Shown piece after piece: positions 52,973 to 61,380 of a DNA stretch of 64,000 nt. The stretch spans positions 37,035-101,034 of the forward strand of contig NZ_JAHLOQ010000006.1 of assembly GCF_018917435.1 (NCBI RefSeq), in the 5' to 3' direction. Every line of letters begins with the position of its first letter. Position 1 is the first letter of the stretch. This DNA comes from Intestinibacter bartlettii (GTDB lineage: Bacteria > Bacillota > Clostridia > Peptostreptococcales > Peptostreptococcaceae). The position numbers and the translations under genes are program-made. The notes beneath the pieces were generated by a model. The model did not search any database and was not told the DNA's origin. It saw only the letters and a program-made list of their open reading frames with translations.

Positions 52973-53008
52973 ATTAGGTAGGTGAGAACCTACCTAATTT
53001 TGTTTTTT
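52973..53008 (+). terminator. Intrinsic terminator after the hsp20 pair
   Basis: TTAGGTAGG and CCTACCTAA pair perfectly around TGAGAA, followed by TTTTGTTTTTT. Confidence 0.85.
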
Positions 53009-53190
53009 GTAAGATTATTATACATAAATAACTTTAGTGAGAATTATTGTCAATAAAGTGAATTATGAGTATAATAAAGACATTGGAGTAGCTATTTATA
53101 ATAATTAATTTATAAGTAAATGGACTATGATTAAGAGTTTAATTAAAAAAATCTATAGAATATTAAGATAAAATATGTTGGGGTACTATT

Positions 53191-53556
53191 ATGAAAAATA
53201 TTTTAAAAAAGAAAGATATAATACTAGTTATTGTGATACTAGTTATAGCATTAATTGCATTTGGAGCTAAGTTATTATTTTCTGAAAAAGGTGGGGAAGC
53301 AATCATAACTGTTGATGGAAAAGTTTATGGAACTTACTCACTAGATCAGGATCAAACTATAAAAGTCGATGATCATAACACTGTAGTAATTAAAGATGGA
53401 GTTGTACATATGGAGGATGCTGATTGTCCAGATAAACTTTGTATAAAGCAGGGAAAGATTGATTCTAATGGTGAAAAAATAGTATGTCTACCGAATAAAA
53501 CTATAGTTCAAGTAAAAAGTGAAAAACAAAGTGAAGAAGATGTACATGTAAAATAA
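53191..53556 (+). CDS. NusG domain II-containing membrane protein
   Basis: 121 residues. An N-terminal basic segment and one membrane helix (about 9-30) are followed by a NusG-domain-II-like beta domain: GGEAIITVDGKVYGTYSLDQDQTI, and HMEDADCPDKLCIKQGKI with the two characteristic cysteines. The domain is probably outside the membrane. Related proteins often neighbour ApbE/FMN-binding or heptaprenyl synthesis genes; the function is not known. TTGGGGT precedes the ATG weakly. It is transcribed alone. Confidence 0.85.
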   Translation: MKNILKKKDIILVIVILVIALIAFGAKLLFSEKGGEAIITVDGKVYGTYSLDQDQTIKVDDHNTVVIKDGVVHMEDADCPDKLCIKQGKIDSNGEKIVCLPNKTIVQVKSEKQSEEDVHVK

Positions 53557-53658
53557 TTAATTCGTGAATGGATAAGTTAGTATTATTTTAAATACTAGCT
53601 TATTTTTTATTAATAAATAGTGATAGATAACAAAAATTAGAAAATTTTATATAAAAAT

Positions 53659-53700
53659 TAGCACTCGATACTTGACAGTGCTAATAAAAGTGCTATAATA
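53659..53700 (+). promoter_or_regulatory. CIRCE element and promoter of htpG
   Basis: TTAGCACTC, 9 bases, CAGTGCTAA (53659-53685), overlapping TTGACA (53673-53678); TATAAT follows after 16 bases (53695-53700). This is the same arrangement as at 51667. Confidence 0.9.
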
Positions 53701-53763
53701 ATATGTATAAGAAATGAAATTAAAATACAGGTTAAATATATCGGTATTTTTTTTACAATCAAA

Positions 53764-53790
53764 TTAGCACTCAAATGATTAGAGTGATAA
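53764..53790 (+). promoter_or_regulatory. Second CIRCE-like element before htpG
   Basis: TTAGCACTC, 9 bases, GAGTGATAA, one mismatch in the right arm. It lies about 65 bases downstream of the -10 box, so htpG repeats the two-site layout of the hsp20 gene. Confidence 0.82.
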
Positions 53791-53875
53791 TAATATTTCT
53801 TACAAAAAAGTTCAAATAAAATTAATTAGAATAGTTTTATGAAATAAATATAAAAGAAATAGAACTTTGCAAAAA

Positions 53876-53915
53876 CCCTTAGTAGCAAGGGAGGCATCCC
53901 TTGTTATTTTTTTTT
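53876..53915 (+). terminator. Possible attenuator in the htpG leader
   Basis: CAAGGG-AGGCAT-CCCTTG (53886-53903) followed by TTATTTTTTTTT is a complete intrinsic terminator 50 bases before htpG. CCCTT (53876-53880) can pair with the AAGGG of its left arm, forming an alternative hairpin that would prevent termination. The two folds exclude each other. Confidence 0.65.
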
Positions 53916-53965
53916 GAAAAAATTAAACAATATTAAATAATATAAAATTATGGGAGGCTAGACTT

Positions 53966-55903
53966 ATGGCATTAAAACAAGGAAGTATCTCAATAGATAC
54001 TGAAAATATTTTTCCAATAATTAAAAAATGGTTATATTCTGATAAGGACATATTTATAAGAGAATTAATCAGTAATGGTTGTGATGCAGTTAGTAAGCAT
54101 AAAAGACTAGTATCATTAGGGGAAACTGCTGGCGATGACAAACCTTATAAAATAACTGTTGCAGTTAGCAAGAAAAATAAAACATTATCATTTAGTGATA
54201 ATGGTATAGGTATGACTGCAGATGAAATAGATAAATACATAAATCAAGTTGCTTTTTCGGGAGCAGAAGATTTCTTTAATAAATATAAGGACAAAATGGA
54301 AGAATCAAATGACATAATAGGACACTTTGGTTTAGGATTCTATTCTGCATTTATGGTATCTAGCAATGTTGAAATAGATACACTTTCATTTGCCCCTGGT
54401 GCAAAACCTATTAGATGGCAATCAGCAGATGGTATGCAATTTGAAATAACTGAAGATGGAACAAGAACAGAAAGAGGTACAACAATAACTCTTACTTTGG
54501 CAGAAGATAGCGAAGAATTTTTAGATGAATACCATTTAAGAAGTATAATTAAGAAATATTGTTCATTCCTACCTGTTGAAATATACGTAGAAAATACAGA
54601 TAAACTAGAAGAAGAAGCTAAGAAAAAAGCCAAGGAAGCAGCTAAAAAAGCTGAACAAGGTGCTGATAGCGAAACTTCAGAAGAACCTAAAGAAGAAATA
54701 AAACCAGTACCACTTAATGATACTAACCCATTATGGTTAAAATCACCTAAAGATTGTACTGATGAAGAATATATAAAATTCTACCAACAAGTATTCAATG
54801 TTTTTGATGAACCATTATTCTGGATTCACTTAAACGTAGATTATCCATTTAACTTAAAAGGAATTTTATACTTCCCTAAACTAAAAAATGAATTTGAATT
54901 AGTTGAAGGTAAAGTTAAATTATATAACAATCAAGTATTCGTAGCAGATAACATCAAGGAAGTTATACCAGAATTCCTATTATTATTAAAAGGTGTAATA
55001 GACTGCCCAGACTTACCACTTAACGTATCAAGAAGTTTCTTACAAAATGATAGAGATGTAAGCAAAATTTCTAAACATATAGTTAAGAAAGTTGCAGATA
55101 AATTAAAATCACTTTGCAAAAATGAAAGAGAAAAATACGAAAGTTTCTGGGATGATATACAAGTATTCATCAAATATGGTTGCTTAAAAGATGAAAGCTT
55201 CTATGACAAAATAAAAGAATACATATTATACAAAGATCTTGATGGAAAATATATAACATTAAAAGATTACTTAGAATATGCAAGAGATAAACACGAAAAC
55301 AAAGTATTCTATGTTGTAGATAAAGAACAACAATCTCAATATATCAAACTATTTAAAGAATATGACTTAAATGCAGTTATATTAGATTGCACAATAGATA
55401 ACAACTTCATCACATTCCTTGAATATAAAGAAAGTGGTGTAAGATTCAAGAGAATAGACTCAGATTTATCAGATGTATTAAAAGATAAAGACGAAGAAAA
55501 AGATGAAAAAGCTGATGAAGAAATAATAAACTTCTTTAAAGAAAAAATAGGTGATAGAGTTCAAAAATACTCAGTTGAAAGCTTAAAGAAAGAAGATACA
55601 CCAGCAGTTATCTTAATTTCAGAAGAATCAAGAAGAATGATGGAAATGCAATCTAGATTTGCTGGATTAGACTATGGATTTGATTTAAAAGAAGAAAAAA
55701 CATTAGTTATAAATGATAGAAACCCACTAGTTAAGAAAGTATTATCATTAAAAGATGATGAAGATAAGAAAGAAGATGTTGATGTAATATGCAATCAAAT
55801 AGTAGATTTAGCATTACTTGCTAATAAGGAACTAGGAGCAGATGAATTAGATTCATTTATCAAGAGAAGTAACGAGTTAATGAGTAGAGTAATATCATTA
55901 TAA
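53966..55903 (+). CDS. htpG: Molecular chaperone Hsp90
   Basis: 645 residues. The GHKL ATPase domain (1-220) has IFIRELISNGCDAVSKH, DNGIGM and HFGLGFYSAFMV. A charged linker (about 213-245, Lys/Ala/Glu-rich) is a little longer than in Escherichia coli HtpG (624 residues). Middle domain (about 250-490, DLPLNVSRSFLQNDRDVSK) and C-terminal dimer domain follow. It assists folding of client proteins after heat. Two CIRCE-type sites and a terminator-like hairpin lie in its leader. GGGAGGC precedes the ATG. Confidence 0.96.
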   Translation: MALKQGSISIDTENIFPIIKKWLYSDKDIFIRELISNGCDAVSKHKRLVSLGETAGDDKPYKITVAVSKKNKTLSFSDNGIGMTADEIDKYINQVAFSGAEDFFNKYKDKMEESNDIIGHFGLGFYSAFMVSSNVEIDTLSFAPGAKPIRWQSADGMQFEITEDGTRTERGTTITLTLAEDSEEFLDEYHLRSIIKKYCSFLPVEIYVENTDKLEEEAKKKAKEAAKKAEQGADSETSEEPKEEIKPVPLNDTNPLWLKSPKDCTDEEYIKFYQQVFNVFDEPLFWIHLNVDYPFNLKGILYFPKLKNEFELVEGKVKLYNNQVFVADNIKEVIPEFLLLLKGVIDCPDLPLNVSRSFLQNDRDVSKISKHIVKKVADKLKSLCKNEREKYESFWDDIQVFIKYGCLKDESFYDKIKEYILYKDLDGKYITLKDYLEYARDKHENKVFYVVDKEQQSQYIKLFKEYDLNAVILDCTIDNNFITFLEYKESGVRFKRIDSDLSDVLKDKDEEKDEKADEEIINFFKEKIGDRVQKYSVESLKKEDTPAVILISEESRRMMEMQSRFAGLDYGFDLKEEKTLVINDRNPLVKKVLSLKDDEDKKEDVDVICNQIVDLALLANKELGADELDSFIKRSNELMSRVISL

Positions 55904-55912
55904 TGAAGTAGT

Positions 55913-55961
55913 AAAAGGGACTATATAATCGAAGTAATTTCAATTATATAGTCCCTTTTTA
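55913..55961. terminator. Bidirectional terminator between convergent genes
   Basis: AAAAGGGACTATATAAT and ATTATATAGTCCCTTTTT pair almost perfectly. It serves htpG (+) and the RND gene (-). Confidence 0.88.
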
Positions 55962-55978
55962 ATTTTGCATGAAGTTTA

Positions 55979-58900
55979 TTAATCTATTTCATCTACTGCA
56001 ATTTGACGGATTTCTTTTCTATGTAATATATCGTATAGAATTGGAACTACAAATAGTGTTAATAATGTAGCATATAATAATCCACCAATTGTAACGATTG
56101 ATAAACCTTGTGATAATTCAGAACCCATACCAACACCTAATGCCATAGTTGACATAGCAAGGATTGTAGTCATTGCAGTCATAAGTATTGGTCTTATACG
56201 AGTTCTACCAGCCTCTATCAATGCATCTTCTTTGTCAGCGCCGTCAAGTCTTAATTGATTTACGTAATCCACAAAGACGATACCATTGTTAACAACTATA
56301 CCAGCAAGCACTAAGAATCCTAGCATAGATGTTACACTTAGGACTTGACCTGTAATTAATAATGCTAATAAACCTCCAGTAAATGCAAGTGGAATAGTGA
56401 ACATTACTATAAATGGAGATAATAGTGATTGGAATTGAGCAACCATTATTAAGTAAATAAATACTATAGCAAGAACTATCATAAGCACTAAGTCTCTCAT
56501 AGTAGTATTTATAGTTTCATTTTCTCCAGTTAATTCAATGCTATAACCTGAAGGAGTTTTATACTTATCCATTTTTGCTTGGATAGTACGGCTTACTAAA
56601 CCTATATTATGATTGTCATCAACTGATGCTGATACTGTTAGATAACGAGTTTGGTTGTTGTGATGGATTGATGAAGGAGTATTTGCACTACCTACAGTAG
56701 CGATTTCGGCTAAAGATAGTGTAATATCTTCATTGTTTTGAGTACCTTTTATCTCTAAAGATTCTAAACTGTCTAAAGTATTTTCTGTAGCACTTTTTAT
56801 AACTACATCTAAATCATTTCCATCTTGAGTTATAGTTGTAGAGTTTCTTTCGGATTTTAATTCATCAGAAACTTGTTGATATACTTGTGCGACTGTAAGA
56901 CCATATCTCATAGCAGCTTCTTTATCAACTGTAATACGTTGTTCTGTTTCTGTATTATCTAAATCACTTTTTATGTCTGTGACACCTTTAACTGATTTTA
57001 ATAAATCAGTCATGTCATTAGCTATAGATTGAAGCTTGTCTAAATTATCGCCTTTAATTTCTATGCTTATACCACTTGCTAACATACTGCCTGTATCCAT
57101 AGCAGATTCATTAACAGTTATGTCATAATCTAAAGATTTTGTTTTACTTTTTATAATTTGTGCTATTTCTTTATTAGTATGTTTCATGTTTTGTTTTAAA
57201 ACAATATATACTGACATACTTTTTGAAGAACTAGAAGAACTTAACATAGTTCCAGAGCCACTCATTGCTCCAACACCTTCTACATCGCCGATATCTTTAA
57301 CGATATCTATAAATTCATCACTAGCTGCTTCTAAATCGGCTTCCGAAACTTCCCTGCCTTCTTTTGCAGATATAGTTGCTGTCATTTGAGTTGAACTCAT
57401 TTCTGGCATAAATGCAGTTCCCATTTTTGTTGCACTATATCCAGCAATACATAAAAGAAGTAATGCACCAACAAGAACAATTGCCTTGTGTTGTAGAGCA
57501 TTTTCTAATAAATATTCATATCCATCAACAAGAGAATCGAAAAATCTATGTTCTACTTGATCCTCTGTAGTTAATACATTAGATGCCATACAAGGAACAA
57601 GAGTAAGTGCTATTATTAAACTTGCAATTAATGAATATGCTATTGTAAGTCCCATATCAACAAATAATTGTCTTGTAATACCATCTGTGAAAACTATAGG
57701 CAAGAATACGCAGATAGTTGTTAAAGTAGATGCAAATATTGCTCCAGAAACTTGTTTAGCACCATAAACGGCAGCTTTATATTTGCTTACTCCATTATTT
57801 CTCATTCTATAAATATTTTCGATAACAACGATACTATTATCAACAAGCATACCAATACCAAGCGATAAACCAGATAATGATATCATATTTAAAGATATAC
57901 CTGTAAAGTACATTAAAACTACTGAAAATAGTAAACTCATAGGAATACTTAAAGCTATTATTAGAGTAGGTTTAATACTTCTTAAGAATATTAAAAGTAC
58001 TATTATAGCTAATATACCACCATAGATTAAATTATCTAATATGCTATCTATAACCATATCTATGTATATACCTTGATCCATAAGAGAAAGTATATGCAAT
58101 TTTTTATTTTTACTAGTTAAAGAATTTATAGTATTATTAAGCTTGTCGCAAACTGAAGAAGTAGATGCTGTACTAGTTTTTTCTATAGATAAAATAACAC
58201 CCGGGTTTCCATTTACATTAGTGTAAGAATCACTTGTACTATTTGTATACTCAATATTTGCAACATCTTTCAAATAAACGTCAGCTACATCATCCATTGA
58301 GAATAAAAGTAAATTTTCAATTTCTTCTGATGATGTGAATTTATCTCCAACCTTAACTGAATAGTCATTTGATCCATCTGAAACATATCCAGCTGGCATA
58401 GAGAAGTTCTCTGCAGAAAGAACAGAATCAATCATATCAGGCTTAATTTTACTTGATATATCTGCTGCTTTTAGAGCTTCTTGTCTAGCAGTTTCAATTT
58501 CTTGTTTAGAAGATTCTAGTTGTGTCTTTTGTTCAGCAATTTGTGATGATGCTTTTGATAATTCCTCATTTAATGCTGATATAGAGCTTTCAATTTGACT
58601 TTTTTGAGCCTGTAGACTTTGTAATTGGGTTTGTAATTCACTTGTAGAACCAATACCACTAGATATAGAATTTTGTATATCTGTAATAGATTTATCTATG
58701 TTTGAACTAGTAGTATTTAATTCAGATAGTTGTTTTTGATTTTGAGCTTCTAGCGCTGCTTGACTTTCATTTAAACTTGATAAAGAATTATCTATTTCAG
58801 ATATTTGTTTATCAAATTTGTCATTAATACTTTGTTGAATTTCCTCATTAACAGAAGCGATTTTATCTGGATCTAATGTGATTTGTAATTGGCTTTCTAC

Positions 58901-59443
58901 AAGACCGCTTGCAGTCACAGATGCTACACCGTCGATACGTTCTAACTTAGGAATAACCTCATTGTTAACATATGCAGAAATTTCTTCTGCAGATTTGCCA
59001 TCAATATCTACACTGATCATCATTACTGGCATCATGTCTGGATTTAGTTTCATAAGGGTAGTGGAACCAACAGAATCATCAAAATTACCTTTTACTAAAT
59101 CAACTTGACCATTAAGATCTATCATTGCAGAATCCATATTTGTATCTTGTGAAAATTCAAGTATAACCATACTGACATTTTCATTTGAGATAGAAGTAAT
59201 ATTTTCTACACCACTAACTGTAGCAAATACTTCTTCGAGTGGATTTGTAACAGTATTTTCAACTTTTTCCGGGCTAGCTCCAGGATATGTTGTATATGCA
59301 ATTACATATGGTAGATTCATGCTAGGTAACAAATCGGTTGTCATTCTTGTAAATGAAACGACACCAAGTACAAGTATCAAAATCATTGCAACTAATACTG
59401 TTAGTGGTTTTTTTACACTGAATTTTGGTAACAAAAATTTCAC
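55979..59443 (-). CDS. RND-family efflux transporter permease with coiled-coil insertion
   Basis: 1154 residues. It has the RND layout: TM1 (12-30), a first large outer domain, TM2-6 (around 465-640) with GIGMLVDNSIVVIENIYRMR, TM7, a second outer domain, and TM8-12, ending in GRTRIRPILMTAMTTILAMSTMALG. An inserted Gln/Ser/Glu-rich stretch (about 205-330) has heptad character and looks like a long coiled-coil hairpin, so the protein is about 100 residues longer than SwrC-type permeases. It probably exports amphiphiles or envelope compounds with protons. No adaptor or outer partner is adjacent. A perfect dyad lies in its promoter. Confidence 0.9.
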   Translation of the reverse strand: MKFLLPKFSVKKPLTVLVAMILILVLGVVSFTRMTTDLLPSMNLPYVIAYTTYPGASPEKVENTVTNPLEEVFATVSGVENITSISNENVSMVILEFSQDTNMDSAMIDLNGQVDLVKGNFDDSVGSTTLMKLNPDMMPVMMISVDIDGKSAEEISAYVNNEVIPKLERIDGVASVTASGLVESQLQITLDPDKIASVNEEIQQSINDKFDKQISEIDNSLSSLNESQAALEAQNQKQLSELNTTSSNIDKSITDIQNSISSGIGSTSELQTQLQSLQAQKSQIESSISALNEELSKASSQIAEQKTQLESSKQEIETARQEALKAADISSKIKPDMIDSVLSAENFSMPAGYVSDGSNDYSVKVGDKFTSSEEIENLLLFSMDDVADVYLKDVANIEYTNSTSDSYTNVNGNPGVILSIEKTSTASTSSVCDKLNNTINSLTSKNKKLHILSLMDQGIYIDMVIDSILDNLIYGGILAIIVLLIFLRSIKPTLIIALSIPMSLLFSVVLMYFTGISLNMISLSGLSLGIGMLVDNSIVVIENIYRMRNNGVSKYKAAVYGAKQVSGAIFASTLTTICVFLPIVFTDGITRQLFVDMGLTIAYSLIASLIIALTLVPCMASNVLTTEDQVEHRFFDSLVDGYEYLLENALQHKAIVLVGALLLLCIAGYSATKMGTAFMPEMSSTQMTATISAKEGREVSEADLEAASDEFIDIVKDIGDVEGVGAMSGSGTMLSSSSSSKSMSVYIVLKQNMKHTNKEIAQIIKSKTKSLDYDITVNESAMDTGSMLASGISIEIKGDNLDKLQSIANDMTDLLKSVKGVTDIKSDLDNTETEQRITVDKEAAMRYGLTVAQVYQQVSDELKSERNSTTITQDGNDLDVVIKSATENTLDSLESLEIKGTQNNEDITLSLAEIATVGSANTPSSIHHNNQTRYLTVSASVDDNHNIGLVSRTIQAKMDKYKTPSGYSIELTGENETINTTMRDLVLMIVLAIVFIYLIMVAQFQSLLSPFIVMFTIPLAFTGGLLALLITGQVLSVTSMLGFLVLAGIVVNNGIVFVDYVNQLRLDGADKEDALIEAGRTRIRPILMTAMTTILAMSTMALGVGMGSELSQGLSIVTIGGLLYATLLTLFVVPILYDILHRKEIRQIAVDEID

Positions 59444-59464
59444 CTCACTTTTAAAATTTCTAAA

Positions 59465-59478
59465 ACTGATAGTTCAGT
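59465..59478 (-). promoter_or_regulatory. Palindrome in the RND exporter promoter
   Basis: ACTGA-TAGT-TCAGT is a perfect dyad of TetR operator type. On the minus strand it follows a TATAAT/TATACT-like -10 region and precedes the ribosome-binding site. The regulator is not in the window, unless one of the TetR proteins acts here. Confidence 0.45.
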
Positions 59479-59550
59479 CAATATTATAAGTATAGCATTT
59501 TACAAAATAGAAATAAATGGAATAAGGTCAAGAATTGTGAAAAAATGTTA

Positions 59551-59605
59551 AAAAATAAGGGCTCCATGAATATTTAAATTAATATTCATGGAGCCCTTAT
59601 TTTTT
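59551..59605. terminator. Strong bidirectional terminator
   Basis: AAAAATAAGGGCTCCATG and its extension pair perfectly (about 24 bases) with the arm ending CATGGAGCCCTTATTTTT. It lies between the MFS gene end and the RND promoter. Confidence 0.9.
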
Positions 59606-59615
59606 AATAAAAGTT

Positions 59616-60920
59616 TTAAACTATTTTTTTGGTTTCAGTAACATTTTGTTCTTTGTTATATTTTATTATTCCTATTGAAGCGATTAATAAACAACCATAT
59701 GCTATAGCAGCATAAATTGTTGTAATTACCCAAGAAGTTGCGTAACCAAATGTATCAACGCTCATTCCGAAAAGAACTGTACCAAGAGCATAACCTATAG
59801 CAAAGAATACTTGAACAATACCTAATATTGTACCGAATTCTCTATCGCCAAAAAGAGCACCTGTTAAATAAGAAGGTCCAAGTATATAGGCGAAAATAGT
59901 AATTCCTAAAAGTACGGCAAATAAGTATCCTAAGGCAGGTATATTAGGGATAAATACTAAGCATAGTCCGCATAGTATAACCATAATACCTGATAAAAGT
60001 AATGTCTTTTTAATTCCTAATTTATCAAAGAATAAACCGCCAGATAAGTTACCTAATATAGAAAATAATGCAAATATAGAACCGATATTAGCGACATAAG
60101 TAGCACTAAAGCCTAATTTATATAAATAAGATGTGTATTGTACTGACATACCACTTACATAGAATCCTACAAATATAAATGCAATTGCTAATACCCAGAA
60201 TAATTTCATTTTTGTTACTTCCTTAAGTGTATAACCCCATCTAGTTAAAGCTGTCTTTGAATTATTTTCTGTTTTAGCTTTCTTTCTAGGAACATTTGCA
60301 GCTAATTCAGATTCACCTTTTGGTAATCTAACAAGGAATATAGAAATTATTAGTGAAACTACAAGAGATATTATACCAAAAATTAAATATGCTTTTGCAT
60401 ATCCGTAGTTTGGATTACTAAGCAGTCTAGCCGCTGCTTGTTGTAAAAATATATTACCTATACCACTACCTGAAAATGCTAATCCCATTGCTAAACCTTT
60501 ATTTTCTTTAAACCATGCATTTAAAAGTAAAGGCACACCTATAGCAGATACAATAGAAGTACCTACTTGAACTAATGCTGATATACCGTAGTAAGCCCAT
60601 AGATTACCACCAGCAAGTGAGAACAGTGCAAAACCTCCACCACATAGTATTGAACCTATAATATAAACTAATTTTATATTTGTTTTAGGATCAGATAATA
60701 TTTTACCTATATAAGGCGATGCAATTGCTGATACAATTGTCCCTATTGTAAATAATAAAGAAAACTGAGTTAATGTAAATCCTTCTGCACTAGTTACAAA
60801 GTTAATAAATTGTGGTTGAACATTCGTTGCTATTCCATAAGGTACAGCCTGAATCAACATACACGCCACAACTATTATCCAACCATAAAAGAATGGTTTT
60901 TTAGTATTTGTATTTTCCAT
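59616..60920 (-). CDS. MFS transporter, OFA (oxalate/formate antiporter) type
   Basis: 434 residues with 12 membrane segments and a central loop rich in Lys (about 205-225). The opening KKPFFYGWIIVVACMLIQAVPYG and LTQFSLLFTIGTIVSAIASPYIGKI match the oxalate/formate antiporter (OFA) group of the major facilitator superfamily. Such proteins exchange or import small carboxylates; the substrate here is not known. On the minus strand it is followed by a strong terminator. A TTATT-GCCG-AATAA dyad (60959-60972) lies just upstream. Confidence 0.85.
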   Translation of the reverse strand: MENTNTKKPFFYGWIIVVACMLIQAVPYGIATNVQPQFINFVTSAEGFTLTQFSLLFTIGTIVSAIASPYIGKILSDPKTNIKLVYIIGSILCGGGFALFSLAGGNLWAYYGISALVQVGTSIVSAIGVPLLLNAWFKENKGLAMGLAFSGSGIGNIFLQQAAARLLSNPNYGYAKAYLIFGIISLVVSLIISIFLVRLPKGESELAANVPRKKAKTENNSKTALTRWGYTLKEVTKMKLFWVLAIAFIFVGFYVSGMSVQYTSYLYKLGFSATYVANIGSIFALFSILGNLSGGLFFDKLGIKKTLLLSGIMVILCGLCLVFIPNIPALGYLFAVLLGITIFAYILGPSYLTGALFGDREFGTILGIVQVFFAIGYALGTVLFGMSVDTFGYATSWVITTIYAAIAYGCLLIASIGIIKYNKEQNVTETKKIV

Positions 60921-61340
60921 TATTACTTCTCCTTTTTATTATAAGTATTGTTTATTTATTATTGCCGAATAATAAGTAATATAGACATATAAAAACAATT
61001 CTTTTAAAATTAATAATAAAATATAAATTAAAAAACAATTTAAAACAATTATATTTAAGAATAACACATTTTTACTAATTTTCAAGGGAAAAAGTATTAA
61101 ATAAAAATATTTACTAAAATTGGAAATAGAAAGAAATGTTAAAATAAAGGTTATTTAAAATACGGAAAGTGCATAAAAATGGTGTTTAAAGACACAATAA
61201 ACATATGTGAAATAATGGCTTAAAAGTATATAGACTTAAATTTATATCATTATCAAATATTCAAATTAGTAATTGTTGTCGAATGATAAAAACTAAGAAT
61301 TAAATTTAAAAGATCACAAATTAAGAAGAAATAACAAAGA
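60921..61340. other. Intergenic region between divergent transporters
   Basis: About 420 AT-rich bases without a gene. It holds the dyad TTATTGCCGAATAA (60959-60972) near the MFS start and a similar TTGTTGTCGAATGA (61273-61286) nearer the symporter. I saw no glycine riboswitch or T-box, which often precede AGCS genes. Confidence 0.4.
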
Positions 61341-61380
61341 AAGGAGAGCTACTATTTATAGGTAGCAGATACTAAAATAA
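61341..61380 (+). promoter_or_regulatory. Remote ribosome-binding site with hairpin spacer before the AGCS start
   Basis: AAGGAGA (61341-61347) is the only good ribosome-binding site, but it lies 33 bases before the ATG. GCTAC (61348-61352) and GTAGC (61362-61366) between them can form a hairpin that brings the site to about 14 bases from the start. Confidence 0.5.

Noticed and set aside
61087..61340. Glycine riboswitch or T-box before the AGCS symporter
   Set aside because: None of the conserved blocks of either RNA was found.
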